Of a DNA stretch of 64,000 bases, positions 35,431 to 44,659 are shown in pieces. Both the position numbers and the translations under genes were made by a program. The notes under the pieces were generated by a model, which saw nothing but the letters and a program-made list of their open reading frames with translations, was not told where the DNA came from and did not search any database. The stretch is taken from positions 620,001 through 684,000 of the forward strand of contig NZ_JAQTHU010000001.1 in NCBI RefSeq assembly GCF_029433255.1, in the 5' to 3' direction. Position 1 is the stretch's first letter. Every line of letters starts with the position of its first letter. The stretch is from Lactobacillus sp. ESL0791 (GTDB lineage: Bacteria > Bacillota > Bacilli > Lactobacillales > Lactobacillaceae).

Positions 35431-37032
35431 CTATATTTGCAAAATACCATCTAATTTTGAACGAGTAGAGTCAGATAAATGATGGGTGATCATCAAAACA
35501 GTCAGCGAAGGATTGCTAACTAAGTTTTTTTCAATTTTCCGTGCCTTTTTCTTATCTAAAGCCGAAGTTCCTTCATCCATAATGATAATATTTGCGCCAC
35601 TAATCATCCCTCTGGCCATTGCGATCCGCTGCTTTTGTCCACCCGACAAATTATTGCCGCTTTTGCTGATAACTGTGTCAATGCCATTAGGCAGAGCAGC
35701 AATAAATTCGCTGAGCCCAGCCTGTTCAATAACCTGTGTCAGCCGTTTGTCAGAGAAAAATCTTCCTAGCAAAATATTTTCTTTAATTGTGCCGTTAAAA
35801 ATAAAGGGATTTTGGCTGATTATTACCATCAGGTTTCTGAGTGCTTCAGGCGCGATTTTTTGCAAATCAATGCCGTCAAATAAAATTTGGCCGCGATATG
35901 AAGTGATGCTTCCCGTGAGTAGCTTACTTAAAGTGGTTTTCCCTGAACCAGATGGGCCAATAATAGCATATTTTTTATTCTTTTCAATCGTAAAATTAAT
36001 GTCCTTCAGAATGTCACTACCTTCTAGATAGTGAAAAGACAGATTTTTAATTTGGATGTCATGCTTAAACGAAGAAACAACTATTTTATTATTATGGGCG
36101 TCTTTGACTTTGATGGTATTGAACTTTTTAAACAGTGGATTGATGGCTTTGTAGTCAATATAACTGATTGTGATGCCAGTTATTCCGGCAAAGACGCTTC
36201 CTGCACAAGTCTGGGTCGCCATAATTGAACCCACGGGCACGAGTTTTGCCAAATATAAAATTCCGGTCAAACCTATGATTGCAATCTGACAAAAAGTGCT
36301 GTAAGCGTTAATAGTCGCTGTCATACACCCATCAACTTGATTGTATTTATTGGCGTAAAGTTCAATATCTTTGGAACCTTGATGAATTTTTTTAACAATG
36401 CGTTTTTCCAAATTCAATAGGAGCAAGTCATCAAAACCGTTGATGGCATCTGTAAAAAGATTCATGCTTCTTTCCAGTGCCTTGCTTTGTGCCAATGATT
36501 TTTGCTCAATGGCTTTATTGAAAAGTTTGGGGAGAATTGTCATGATTACTGTCAAAATTAGTGTCAGGATAACCAGTGAATAGTGATAATACATCAGGCC
36601 AGAGATGGCGAAAATAAAACCAGAGACACCGGAAATAATATCAAGCAGATTTTGGAAGCCTTGCTGATTAATTATTTGAATGTCATTAGTAAGCCAAGAT
36701 TCAAAATCAGCGGGATTTTTTCGGTGAAAGTCACTGTAAGACAGTTGGGAAATGTTGCTTGCAATGTCCGTTCTGATCATTGTGTCCATTCTCTGCATGG
36801 CTTTTTTGCCGAAATATAATTCAGCGAAAATTCCTAGGCAAAAGATTAATAATAGGATGATTTGAATAAGCAACCATTTGCCAAAGCCGGGAAGATTATG
36901 ACTGACCAGTTTTGTAATGGCGTTTGCCGACGCAAAACCTGCAAGGACTTCGGATAAGCTGCGTAAAATTACGCAGACCGCAGCAAATAAGTTACCTTGC
37001 CAATTTTGCAAAAGGTATTTTTTAATTGTCAA
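35431..37032 (-). CDS. ABC exporter, TMD-NBD fusion
   Basis: 533 residues. Six TM segments over about residues 1-290, then the nucleotide-binding domain with Walker A GPSGSGKTT, Q-loop ISQNPF, signature LSGGQKQRIAMARG, Walker B IIIMDEGTSALD and switch His in ITHHLSD. The start is taken as TTG 37032, with GTGAGG 8 bases upstream; the frame continues to 37074 without a ribosome site. It is a lone half-transporter and probably a homodimer. It is a different lineage from the 13914/15499 pair. Substrate unknown. A 39-base hairpin region separates it from the convergent toxin remnant. Confidence 0.88.
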   Translation of the reverse strand: MTIKKYLLQNWQGNLFAAVCVILRSLSEVLAGFASANAITKLVSHNLPGFGKWLLIQIILLLIFCLGIFAELYFGKKAMQRMDTMIRTDIASNISQLSYSDFHRKNPADFESWLTNDIQIINQQGFQNLLDIISGVSGFIFAISGLMYYHYSLVILTLILTVIMTILPKLFNKAIEQKSLAQSKALERSMNLFTDAINGFDDLLLLNLEKRIVKKIHQGSKDIELYANKYNQVDGCMTATINAYSTFCQIAIIGLTGILYLAKLVPVGSIMATQTCAGSVFAGITGITISYIDYKAINPLFKKFNTIKVKDAHNNKIVVSSFKHDIQIKNLSFHYLEGSDILKDINFTIEKNKKYAIIGPSGSGKTTLSKLLTGSITSYRGQILFDGIDLQKIAPEALRNLMVIISQNPFIFNGTIKENILLGRFFSDKRLTQVIEQAGLSEFIAALPNGIDTVISKSGNNLSGGQKQRIAMARGMISGANIIIMDEGTSALDKKKARKIEKNLVSNPSLTVLMITHHLSDSTRSKLDGILQI

Positions 37033-37138
37033 TGTTTTGTACCTCACTAAATTAATTACTGATCGAATAACCAATAAAAAATTTTAGAAGGTAGGTGTCA
37101 TTATTAGGAAGTACATAAAAGGGGCCTCATATTCAATA

Positions 37139-37163
37139 TTTTGTCGCTTAAAATACGACAAAA
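37139..37163. promoter_or_regulatory. Inverted repeat in the 37033-37454 gap
   Basis: TTTTGTCG, nine bases, CGACAAAA. It lies about 110 bases upstream of the minus-strand ABC exporter and could be an operator or a hairpin. The rest of this 420-base gap is plain AT-rich sequence apart from the YefM-type palindrome at 37404-37425. Confidence 0.4.
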
Positions 37164-37403
37164 AATATGCGCTTATTTATTTTGTGAGTGCTGATAGATA
37201 TTAAATTAAGATAATTTTTACAAAGATCTTTCTGTAAGCAAACATTTGCGACTCCCACTATGATTTTTAAAGTTATGAAAAAACTTAATTGTTAAAATTT
37301 GATCAGCTAAAGTATATGCTTGCAAATTATATTTTGTCAACTTGCTTTCTCAACAAAAATTATTTACTAATGTTGTTGTAATAATAGATTTTAAAATCTA
37401 AAG

Positions 37404-37425
37404 TGTATATTTATTTGTGTACACA
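37404..37425 (+). promoter_or_regulatory. YefM-type operator ahead of the toxin-antitoxin pair
   Basis: The palindrome TGTGTACACA at 37416-37425 contains TGTACA, and TGTATA lies at 37404-37409. YefM/Phd antitoxins bind operators built on TGTACA. It sits just upstream of GATAAAAT, a likely -10 region, 30 bases before the antitoxin start. Confidence 0.55.
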
Positions 37426-37454
37426 TGATAAAATGTAAAATGAGGTGAATTAAC

Positions 37455-37745
37455 ATGACAAATTCGATCAAGGCAGTCACAACAAGAGAATTACGGCAAA
37501 ACTTTAAAAAATATGCTGATGAAGTCGCTGATTTTGGCGAAACAGTGATCGTGACCCGTCCAGAAAATAAAAATGTCGTCGTTATTTCTGAAGAAGAATA
37601 TAATTCTTGGCAAGAAACGGATTATTTCCTTAAATCAAAGGCTAATCGCAAGGCATTAAAAGAATCAATTGCACAGCTTGATCGTGATGATTCCAATAAT
37701 CATATTTTAACGCCGGAAGAGTTTGCGAGTTTGGCAAATGACTAA
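37455..37745 (+). CDS. yefM: YefM/Phd family antitoxin
   Basis: 96 residues. The N-terminal DNA-binding part reads VTTRELRQNFKKYADEV and ETVIVTRPENKNVVVISEEEYNS, the Phd/YefM fold. The C-terminal tail (LDRDDSNNHILTPEEFASLAND) binds toxin. GAGGTG precedes the ATG. It overlaps the toxin gene by eight bases, as in classical YefM-YoeB operons. It should neutralise the toxin and, with it, repress its own promoter through the TGTACA palindrome. Confidence 0.9.
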   Translation: MTNSIKAVTTRELRQNFKKYADEVADFGETVIVTRPENKNVVVISEEEYNSWQETDYFLKSKANRKALKESIAQLDRDDSNNHILTPEEFASLAND

Positions 37746-38001
37746 ACTTGGGGTATTGTTTTCTGCAAATGCTTGGCAGGAATATCTTGAATGGAAAAGG
37801 GAAAATAAGCTGCTCAGTAAAAGAATTGATAAACTAATTCTTGATACGGTGCGGCATCCCTTTTCTGGTTTAGGAAATCTGGAACCGCTGAAACATGACC
37901 TAAGTGGATTTTGGTCGCGAAAAATTAATGCAGAACACAGGATGGTCTATGGTGTAACTAGCAAACAAATTGAAATTATCCAACTTAAATATCACTATTA
38001 A
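37738..38001 (+). CDS. yoeB: YoeB family mRNA interferase toxin
   Basis: 87 residues, a typical YoeB length. It has FSANAWQEYLEWKRENK, the conserved RHPFSGLGNLEPLKHDLSGF core with the catalytic-region Glu, the Arg in EHRMVYGV and the C-terminal KYHY with the His-Tyr needed for catalysis. It cuts mRNA at the ribosomal A site. ATG 37738 overlaps the antitoxin end; the frame extends to 37723. The pair appears intact, unlike the RelB locus 3 kb upstream. Confidence 0.92.
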   Translation: MTKLGVLFSANAWQEYLEWKRENKLLSKRIDKLILDTVRHPFSGLGNLEPLKHDLSGFWSRKINAEHRMVYGVTSKQIEIIQLKYHY

Positions 38002-38012
38002 AAGTAAATCAT

Positions 38013-38050
38013 TGGTCACAGGCTTAAAAATGCTTGCGATCATTTTTTTG
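38013..38050 (+). terminator. Terminator after yoeB
   Basis: TGGTC pairs with GATCA, AGGC with GCTT, then TTTTTTT. Confidence 0.6.
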
Positions 38051-38136
38051 CTCTTTCATGCACCCGGCTACTGTTTATTGCCAAAATATTATAAAATAAA
38101 AGTAATGGGTAGCGAATTTTAGAAAGGCAATTCCTT

Positions 38137-39588
38137 ATGAAAAATATTCCGGTAGTAATGATTATCTTTGGCGGCAGCGGCGACTTGGCGCACCGCAAGC
38201 TTTATCCTGCATTATTCAATCTTTATGAACAAGGGCTGATTCATGACGATTTTGCGGTGATTGCCACAGCCAGAAGGCCATGGTCGCATGATTATCTGCG
38301 CGAGCAGATCAGTGATGCCATCCATGAAACGCACGCTGAAGTAAACGAAAATGATGTGCATGATTTTGCTAGTCATTTTTACTATCAATCACACGATGTC
38401 ACTAACGTTGAACATTACCAAACGCTGAAAAAATTGGCTCAGGATCTTAATGACCGTTATAGCGCTGAAGGTAATCGCATTTTCTACATGGCGATGGCCC
38501 CACGTTTTTTTGGCACAATTGCCACGCATATTAATGACCAGCATCTGACTAGTACCGGCTTTAACCGGATTGTTGTTGAAAAACCGTTTGGACACGATTT
38601 AGCCTCGGCCGAGAAGCTGAACAAACAGATCAATGCCTCATTTAAGGAAGATGATGTTTTTCGGATTGACCATTACTTAGGCAAAGAAATGGTGCAGAAC
38701 ATTTTGCCGCTGCGCTTTACCAATCCATTGATTAAAAACATCTGGAATACTGCGACCATCAAGAATATTCAGGTAACCTTGTCGGAGCAGCTGGGAGTTG
38801 AAGCCCGGGGCGGCTACTACGAAACTTCGGGTGCGTTGCGCGACATGGTGCAAAATCATATCTTTCAGATTATTACCCTGCTAGCGATGCCCCAGCCCCA
38901 AAATTTAGAGGCTGCTAGCATTCATGCTGCCAAGCAGGAATTATTAGATAGCCTGCTTATTCCGACTAAAGAGGAAGTAATGCAGCATTTTGTGCGCGGT
39001 CAGTATCTAGGAACGGATAACACGTTTGGTTACCGGCAAGAAGCTAATGTTGCGGATAATTCGCTTACTGAAACCTATGTTGCTGGTGAAATCAAGTTTG
39101 CCAAAGGTCCTGTTGCTGGAGTGCCGCTTTATTTCCGCACGGGCAAGGAAATGAAGGAAAAGAAAAGTCGGATTGATGTGGTGTTGAAGCACCAATCCAA
39201 TCCATACGGCAGTGTTCATTCCAACAATTTAACGATTGAAATTGACCCGCAGATGTGCATTTATTTGACGATTAATGGCAAAAAAATCACTGAGCCGGGA
39301 ATCCGGCGAGAAAAACTTGCTTATTCATTTTCTAAAGAAGAATTGGCCCAGGTGCCTGATGGCTATGAGCGTTTGCTGCGGGATGTTTTTGTCAACGACT
39401 CCACTAACTTTACCCACTGGAGCGAACTAAAACGTTACTGGCAGTTTATTGATGCTGTTGAAAATGTTTGGGCCGAAGATAACCAGTCCGCCCAGCCGCA
39501 GATGAGTGAATACCTGCCATACCGCATGGGACCAAAAGCCGCTAATCATATTTTTGAGTCGGCCACTGAGCACTGGATTTATGAATGA
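38137..39588 (+). CDS. zwf: Glucose-6-phosphate 1-dehydrogenase
   Basis: 483 residues. The N-terminal NADP site reads IIFGGSGDLAHRKLYPALF, and the active-site signature is RIDHYLGKEMVQN near residue 172 with the catalytic His. It oxidises glucose-6-phosphate to 6-phosphogluconolactone, feeding the pentose phosphate route and making NADPH. AGAAAGG precedes the ATG. It overlaps the dinB start by eight bases. Confidence 0.97.
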   Translation: MKNIPVVMIIFGGSGDLAHRKLYPALFNLYEQGLIHDDFAVIATARRPWSHDYLREQISDAIHETHAEVNENDVHDFASHFYYQSHDVTNVEHYQTLKKLAQDLNDRYSAEGNRIFYMAMAPRFFGTIATHINDQHLTSTGFNRIVVEKPFGHDLASAEKLNKQINASFKEDDVFRIDHYLGKEMVQNILPLRFTNPLIKNIWNTATIKNIQVTLSEQLGVEARGGYYETSGALRDMVQNHIFQIITLLAMPQPQNLEAASIHAAKQELLDSLLIPTKEEVMQHFVRGQYLGTDNTFGYRQEANVADNSLTETYVAGEIKFAKGPVAGVPLYFRTGKEMKEKKSRIDVVLKHQSNPYGSVHSNNLTIEIDPQMCIYLTINGKKITEPGIRREKLAYSFSKEELAQVPDGYERLLRDVFVNDSTNFTHWSELKRYWQFIDAVENVWAEDNQSAQPQMSEYLPYRMGPKAANHIFESATEHWIYE

Positions 39589-40714
39589 AAAAGAAGGCGA
39601 CCTGCTGCCGCGCAATGATACGCACAGGCGGATTATTCACCTTGACATGGATGCGTTTTATGCATCAGTTGAAACCCGCGATAATCCGCGTTTAGCCAAA
39701 AAAGCACTGATTGTTGGACGTGATCCCCGCGAAACTAACGGTCACGGGGTGGTGACTACGGCTAATTATGTGGCCCGCAAATACGGGGTGCATTCGGCAA
39801 TGCCGACGATGAAGGCCCTGCGGCTGATCCCGCGTGACCAAATTGTTTTTGTCACACCCAACTTTCCCAAATACCGGGCTGTTTCCGCTGAAATTCACCA
39901 GCTGATGCACGAAATAACTGATCAGGTGCAGTCAATTTCGCTGGATGAAGCATACCTTGATGTCACAGAAAATAAGCTGGGGATAAAGTCGGCACTGCAG
40001 CTGGCAGTTCGGCTACAAACGAAAATTCGCCAAGAAATTGGGCTAAACAGTTCTTTTGGCGTCACCTATAATAAATTTTTGGCAAAAATGGGCTCCGAAT
40101 ATTCCAAACCTTTTGGCCGAACCATTATTTTACCCAGCGAGGCCAAAGGATTTTTAGCTAAGCAGGAAATTGCCCAATTTCATGGCATTGGCCCGAAAAC
40201 TCAGGAAAAACTGCATAAGATGGGCATTTATACCGGTGGCGACCTACAAAAAACTCCGGTGCGGACGCTGCTGAAGCAGTTTAATAAAATGGGTTATCTG
40301 ATGGCGGAACACGCTAACGGAATTGACTTGTCGCGGGTTGTTGCCGATGATGAGCGCAACCGCAAGTCAATCGGCATTGAGCGGACGTATGAGCCCAGCA
40401 TTTTTTCTGAACAGACGGCACTGACGAACATGCGCAATTATTGCGCGCGCCTTGAAGAGGAAATGCGTGAACGAGGTTTTTATGCCAATACTGTGGTGAT
40501 TAAGGTGCGCAATTTAGATTTTGTAACGGTCACCAAAAGACGCAAACTGTCACAGGCGACTAATGATAAAAATGAGTTGTATGCTTCTGCCAAAGATTTA
40601 TTTGTGACGATTTCAAGCGGCTATCTTAATGAGGGGATCAGGCTGCTGGGAGTGACCGTGACGGATTTCAGCCGGACGGATTATGCCCAAATTGATTTAT
40701 TTTCGGGGAACTAA
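39581..40714 (+). CDS. dinB: DNA polymerase IV (Y family)
   Basis: 377 residues. Catalytic motifs IIHLDMDAFYASVE and SISLDEAYLDV are present; the HhH thumb reads FHGIGPKTQEKLHKMGIY, and the little-finger domain follows. It ends QIDLFSGN, which contains a beta-clamp-binding-like QxxLF. It performs translesion synthesis. The ATG at 39581 lies inside the zwf end and is preferred to the longer frame from 39506, which would overlap zwf by 80 bases. The ribosome site is weak, so coupling to zwf translation is likely. Confidence 0.93.
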   Translation: MNEKEGDLLPRNDTHRRIIHLDMDAFYASVETRDNPRLAKKALIVGRDPRETNGHGVVTTANYVARKYGVHSAMPTMKALRLIPRDQIVFVTPNFPKYRAVSAEIHQLMHEITDQVQSISLDEAYLDVTENKLGIKSALQLAVRLQTKIRQEIGLNSSFGVTYNKFLAKMGSEYSKPFGRTIILPSEAKGFLAKQEIAQFHGIGPKTQEKLHKMGIYTGGDLQKTPVRTLLKQFNKMGYLMAEHANGIDLSRVVADDERNRKSIGIERTYEPSIFSEQTALTNMRNYCARLEEEMRERGFYANTVVIKVRNLDFVTVTKRRKLSQATNDKNELYASAKDLFVTISSGYLNEGIRLLGVTVTDFSRTDYAQIDLFSGN

Positions 40715-40765
40715 ATGAGCGTTTTTTCTGGTACACTGAATATTAATGTTTTTAAGGAGAAAAAT

Positions 40766-41722
40766 ATGAGCACGTTTGATGAAATTTATAAGAAAATTGA
40801 AGAGTATCCAACGATCATCCTGCACCGGCATACCAGTCCGGATCCCGATGCGTTAGGGTCTCAGGCCGGCTTAGCGCGGTCACTGAAAAAGAAATTTCCG
40901 GCTAAAAAGATTTTGTGTGCGGGAGAAAACGATGAGGGTGATCTTGTCTGGATTAACCACATGGACCCGGTAACCAAGGCCGATTACCAGGGAGCCTTGG
41001 TCATTACGACAGACACCGGCAACACAGCGCGAATTGCCAACAAGCTTTATGATTGCGGTGATTTTTTAATTAAAATTGACCATCATCCGGATGTTGAACC
41101 GTATGCGGAGATGAGTTATGTTGATGACGCGGCTCCGGCGGCATCACAAATTGTTGCCGACTTTTTATATGCCGAAAACTTACCGGTGGATAAAGCCGTT
41201 GCTTATCCGCTGTATGCGGGAATTGTTGGCGACACTGGCCGGTTCATGTACCCGGAAACAACTGAGCATACCTTTAATGTTGTGGCTAAGTTGACGGCAA
41301 CCGGTATTAATATCACGGAAATTGCCCGCAACATTAGCGATGTCACATTTGAACAGGCCAAGCTGCAAGCCAGTGTCATGGAATATATGCAAGTTGATCC
41401 CAGCGGTGCTGCTTATGCAATTTTGACCCAGAAGACGCTGCACAAATTGGGGGTTAATTCTGAGCAAGCTTCCTGCACGGTTTCCAGTCCAGGTCGGATC
41501 AAAGATGTCATTGCTTGGAATGTATTTGTTGAAAAAGAGGACGGGACTTTCCGCGTACATTACCGCTCCAAGGGTCCGGTAATTAATGAATTGGCTGCAA
41601 AACATGATGGTGGCGGCCATGCATTGGCCAGTGGTGCGAATGCTGCTGACATGGCTGAGGTTAAGCAAATTTTTGCGGAATTGGTTGAGGTAACCAAGAA
41701 ATATAACGAGGATCATGAATAA
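40766..41722 (+). CDS. nrnA: Bifunctional oligoribonuclease/PAP phosphatase NrnA (DHH family)
   Basis: 318 residues. DHH domain motifs HTSPDPDALGSQ, TTDTGN and IKIDHHPD, and DHHA1 motif DGGGHALASGA at the end. It degrades nanoRNA oligonucleotides and removes the 3'-phosphate of pAp. ATG 40766 follows AAGGAGA; the longer frame from 40715 lacks a site. It overlaps the helicase start by eight bases. Confidence 0.94.
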   Translation: MSTFDEIYKKIEEYPTIILHRHTSPDPDALGSQAGLARSLKKKFPAKKILCAGENDEGDLVWINHMDPVTKADYQGALVITTDTGNTARIANKLYDCGDFLIKIDHHPDVEPYAEMSYVDDAAPAASQIVADFLYAENLPVDKAVAYPLYAGIVGDTGRFMYPETTEHTFNVVAKLTATGINITEIARNISDVTFEQAKLQASVMEYMQVDPSGAAYAILTQKTLHKLGVNSEQASCTVSSPGRIKDVIAWNVFVEKEDGTFRVHYRSKGPVINELAAKHDGGGHALASGANAADMAEVKQIFAELVEVTKKYNEDHE

Positions 41723-43073
41723 TATTTTTACAGATGAAAAACTGAGGCCGGAAATACGTGCTGGCCTAGCGAAAATTAATTTTACTAAACCAACCAAAGT
41801 GCAAGCGGAGGTTATTCCCCTGCTGCTTGACGGTAAAAATGCGATTGTTCAGGCAGTTACCGGTTCTGGAAAAACGCATGCTTATTTGGTACCGGTTCTG
41901 AACGCAATTGCGGTTGATCATAAGTACACCCAGGCTGTGATTACCGCTCCCAGCCGAGAATTGGCCGAGCAGCTCTATTTAGTTGCCCGCCAGCTGCGGG
42001 ATGCATCCGGATTGAACATTTCAATTGCTCATTTAGCAGGGGGCACGGATCGGGAGCGGCAGATCCAAAAATTGACGGCTAACAAGCCTCAGCTTGTGAT
42101 TGCTACGCCCGGGCGCCTGCATGATTTTGTTCAGAAAAAATTGTTGCTGGTTGACCAAGCGCAGGTTTTGATCGTTGACGAAGCTGATATGACACTGGAT
42201 ATGGGTTTTTTGGCTGACATTGATTATGTTGCTCAGAAGATGCCCAAAGATGTTTTGTTTGCAGTTTTTTCCGCAACGATTCCGGTCAAGCTGACTAATT
42301 TCCTGCGAAAATATATGAAACGGCCTGAGCAGGTAACCATTGATAATCCGGCCGTAATTGCGCCTGGCATCAAAAATGATTTGTTAGATGTCGGGAGCAA
42401 GAGCCGCAAGGGCATTTTGTATCAGCTGCTGACGATGGGGCAGCCGTATCTCGCCCTGATTTTTGCTAATACTAAGCAAAGGGTTGATGAATTAACTGCT
42501 TATTTGCAATCTCAGGGGCTCAAAGTTGCTAAAATTCACGGCGGCATTACTGAACGGGAACGTAAACGGACTCTACGCGAAGTTGCTCAGGGTCAGTTTC
42601 AGTATGTGGTGGCAACGGATTTGGCTGCCCGTGGACTTGACATTGACGGTGTCAGCCTGGTGATTAATTATGAGATTCCGCGTGATCTGGAATTTGTGAT
42701 CCACCGAATTGGGCGCACTGGCCGTAATGGCTTAACGGGCCACGCTGTAACCTTGATCCGTGAAGAAGAAATGAATCGCATTGCTGGCTTAGAGCATATG
42801 GGGATTCATTTTGATTTTGTGCAGATTAAGAATGGTGAATTAGTTCCCCGTAACCATTACCATCGCCGCAGCGAACGTTCTTCGACTAACCATAAGATTG
42901 ATCCCAAGTTAAATGGTTACGTGAAAAAAGAGAAAAAGAAGCGTAAGCCCGGTTATAAGCGCAAGATTAAACAGGCGATTCAAAAGGATAAGGCACAAAA
43001 ACGTAAAATTGAGCAACGCCATGAAGTGCGCAAAGCGAAAAGAATGCGAAAAAAGCGTCGGGATGAAAAGTAA
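41715..43073 (+). CDS. DEAD-box RNA helicase
   Basis: 452 residues. Q motif KPTKVQAEVIP, motif I AVTGSGKTHAY, motif II VDEAD, motif III SATIP, motif VI HRIGRTGR. A basic Lys/Arg-rich tail of about 70 residues (KKEKKKRKPGYKRKIKQAIQ) probably binds RNA. Likely CshB-like, acting in ribosome assembly or mRNA decay and cold adaptation. It overlaps nrnA. A terminator follows at 43085. Confidence 0.92.
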   Translation: MNNIFTDEKLRPEIRAGLAKINFTKPTKVQAEVIPLLLDGKNAIVQAVTGSGKTHAYLVPVLNAIAVDHKYTQAVITAPSRELAEQLYLVARQLRDASGLNISIAHLAGGTDRERQIQKLTANKPQLVIATPGRLHDFVQKKLLLVDQAQVLIVDEADMTLDMGFLADIDYVAQKMPKDVLFAVFSATIPVKLTNFLRKYMKRPEQVTIDNPAVIAPGIKNDLLDVGSKSRKGILYQLLTMGQPYLALIFANTKQRVDELTAYLQSQGLKVAKIHGGITERERKRTLREVAQGQFQYVVATDLAARGLDIDGVSLVINYEIPRDLEFVIHRIGRTGRNGLTGHAVTLIREEEMNRIAGLEHMGIHFDFVQIKNGELVPRNHYHRRSERSSTNHKIDPKLNGYVKKEKKKRKPGYKRKIKQAIQKDKAQKRKIEQRHEVRKAKRMRKKRRDEK

Positions 43074-43084
43074 ATAGATTTAAT

Positions 43085-43122
43085 AATAAGGTTTTCCGAA
43101 TTTTAGGAAAGCCTTATTTTTC
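43085..43122 (+). terminator. Terminator after the helicase gene
   Basis: AATAAGG pairs with CCTTATT, with TTCC/GGAA inside, then T-rich sequence. Confidence 0.8.
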
Positions 43123-43130
43123 TCAAAATG

Positions 43131-43159
43131 CTTACACGTGGAATAATACGTGTTATAAT
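43131..43159 (+). promoter_or_regulatory. Promoter with overlapping operator for the HicB-like gene
   Basis: CTTACA at 43131, 17 bases, TATAAT at 43154. An inverted repeat ACACGT, eight bases, ACGTGT (43134-43153) fills the spacer, which suggests autorepression. Confidence 0.55.
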
Positions 43160-43204
43160 TTTTGTGAAAACAAGTAAATATTAATACTAGAGGAGATGTG
43201 TCAA

Positions 43205-43597
43205 ATGAAGTACTTATATTTTGCTATATTCACGTTAAATAAAGCTGGACAATACGAAGTTTCTTTCCCTGATTTTGCTCCAGAAGTGGCTACCTATGGC
43301 AACAATCTTTCTGAAGCTTTGGCAGCCGCCAAGCAGGCGTTAACCGGTGTTTTATTGGTTAAAGAAGATTATCGCGAAACAATTCCAACGGCAAGCACGC
43401 AAACAGAAATTCATTATGACAAGGGCGAATTGTTAATTCCAATTGAAGTAAATACCGAACTTGCAAGAGAAAAGGAAGAGAACAAATTAGTCAAAAAGAC
43501 CTTAACGATTCCTAGTTATTTGGATAAATTGGGCAAAAGCAAAGGAATCAATTTTTCGCAGACACTAACGGCGGCTTTAAAGGAAAAATTGATTTAA
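43205..43597 (+). CDS. HicB-like antitoxin without a HicA partner
   Basis: 130 residues. The N-terminal RNase H-like HicB fold is indicated by YLYFAIFTLNKAGQYEVSFP, DFAPEVATYGNNLSEALAAA and GVLLVKEDY. The C-terminal part, LTIPSYLDKLGKSKGINFSQ and TLTAALKEKL, matches the RHH/HTH end. ATG 43205 has AGAGGAG upstream. No HicA toxin (a small basic dsRBD-like protein) is visible on either side: 131 bases of upstream gap and 157 downstream are too short. So it is an orphan HicB, probably a DNA-binding regulator or a relic. Confidence 0.8.
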   Translation: MKYLYFAIFTLNKAGQYEVSFPDFAPEVATYGNNLSEALAAAKQALTGVLLVKEDYRETIPTASTQTEIHYDKGELLIPIEVNTELAREKEENKLVKKTLTIPSYLDKLGKSKGINFSQTLTAALKEKLI

Positions 43598-43754
43598 TTA
43601 GTTCAATCGAGCTGTTCATGTTGAAATGAGCAGTTTTTGTTTACAACGAATCTTTAATTAACGGTAAAATTTGTACGCAGCTTCGTTTTTCTGTATCTCT
43701 AATCTTTATAATCAATTTATTATAAGCTATCGAAATAATGAAAGAGGAACAGTA

Positions 43755-44579
43755 ATGAATATTTTTGGCCATTTGTTTGCAGTCCTTTTCCGACAGAAAA
43801 CTAGGATAACTCACCGTGTTTGGCTATTGCAACTAGTTGCGGTTCTCGTAACAATGATAATTGTAGTTTGGGGCACCGAAATTACGCGCGACACGCTGAT
43901 GAATGCATTTGGACTTTGTTTTTTTCTGTTGTTCTTTGTTTCCAACGCCATTTATTTGCTGGTGACTTGCTGGCAGAATGAGAAATTCAATCGCAGCCAA
44001 ACCTGGCGCCTGGTTCCGGTAAAGGATCGTTATATTTACTTAGCAAACACCTTTAGCTCATTTATCGCTTTCGTTTATCTAGATGTTTTGGAAGTAATTG
44101 AATTTTTCCTGGGCCTTTTTTGTTTGTATCCAGCTTCAAAATATTGGCTGAATGAAACTGGTCAATTTATTGGAAAAATTTTCAGCGGCAGCGAATTTGG
44201 TAAAGCAGTTGAAGTGGCATGCGTCCTCCTGCTAATGGGATTAGCAGTTTACTTAATTGTTAGTTTTCTTAATTTTAGTCAGCGTGCCTTAATTGATTTT
44301 TGGCCTGCGGGTTCGTCAAAGCTAGTCATTTTTTTGACAAGGCTTTTGCTAATTATCGTGGTTAGTTGGCTTGTAATTAATGGCTGGCAAATTTTGGCGC
44401 ATCTTGATGCCAATATTGAACACGTGCTGTTTAATATTCCCTACCGTTATCTGCCAGATTATAATAACAAAATTAATTTGTCAGGTGATTTAGGATTGTT
44501 TTTATTGTTTGACATTGTTACCTTATTTTTGAATATGGTTCTACTTGATAAGTTTGTGGAGGCTAGGCCTAATAATTAA
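43755..44579 (+). CDS. Membrane protein with about six TM segments
   Basis: 274 residues. An N-terminal basic amphipathic stretch (FAVLFRQKTRITHRVW) is followed by six hydrophobic segments, resembling an ABC-2 permease lacking its ATPase, but no ATPase gene is adjacent. AGAGGA precedes ATG 43755; the frame reaches 43671 without a site. It precedes the large SLAP gene by 80 bases. Family not recognised. Confidence 0.65.
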   Translation: MNIFGHLFAVLFRQKTRITHRVWLLQLVAVLVTMIIVVWGTEITRDTLMNAFGLCFFLLFFVSNAIYLLVTCWQNEKFNRSQTWRLVPVKDRYIYLANTFSSFIAFVYLDVLEVIEFFLGLFCLYPASKYWLNETGQFIGKIFSGSEFGKAVEVACVLLLMGLAVYLIVSFLNFSQRALIDFWPAGSSKLVIFLTRLLLIIVVSWLVINGWQILAHLDANIEHVLFNIPYRYLPDYNNKINLSGDLGLFLLFDIVTLFLNMVLLDKFVEARPNN

Positions 44580-44659
44580 AATTTGTTGATTGTTTGTACT
44601 TTAAATGAATTATAATTAATAATGTAATTATAAAACTCACTTTTAAAGAGGCTATTATT

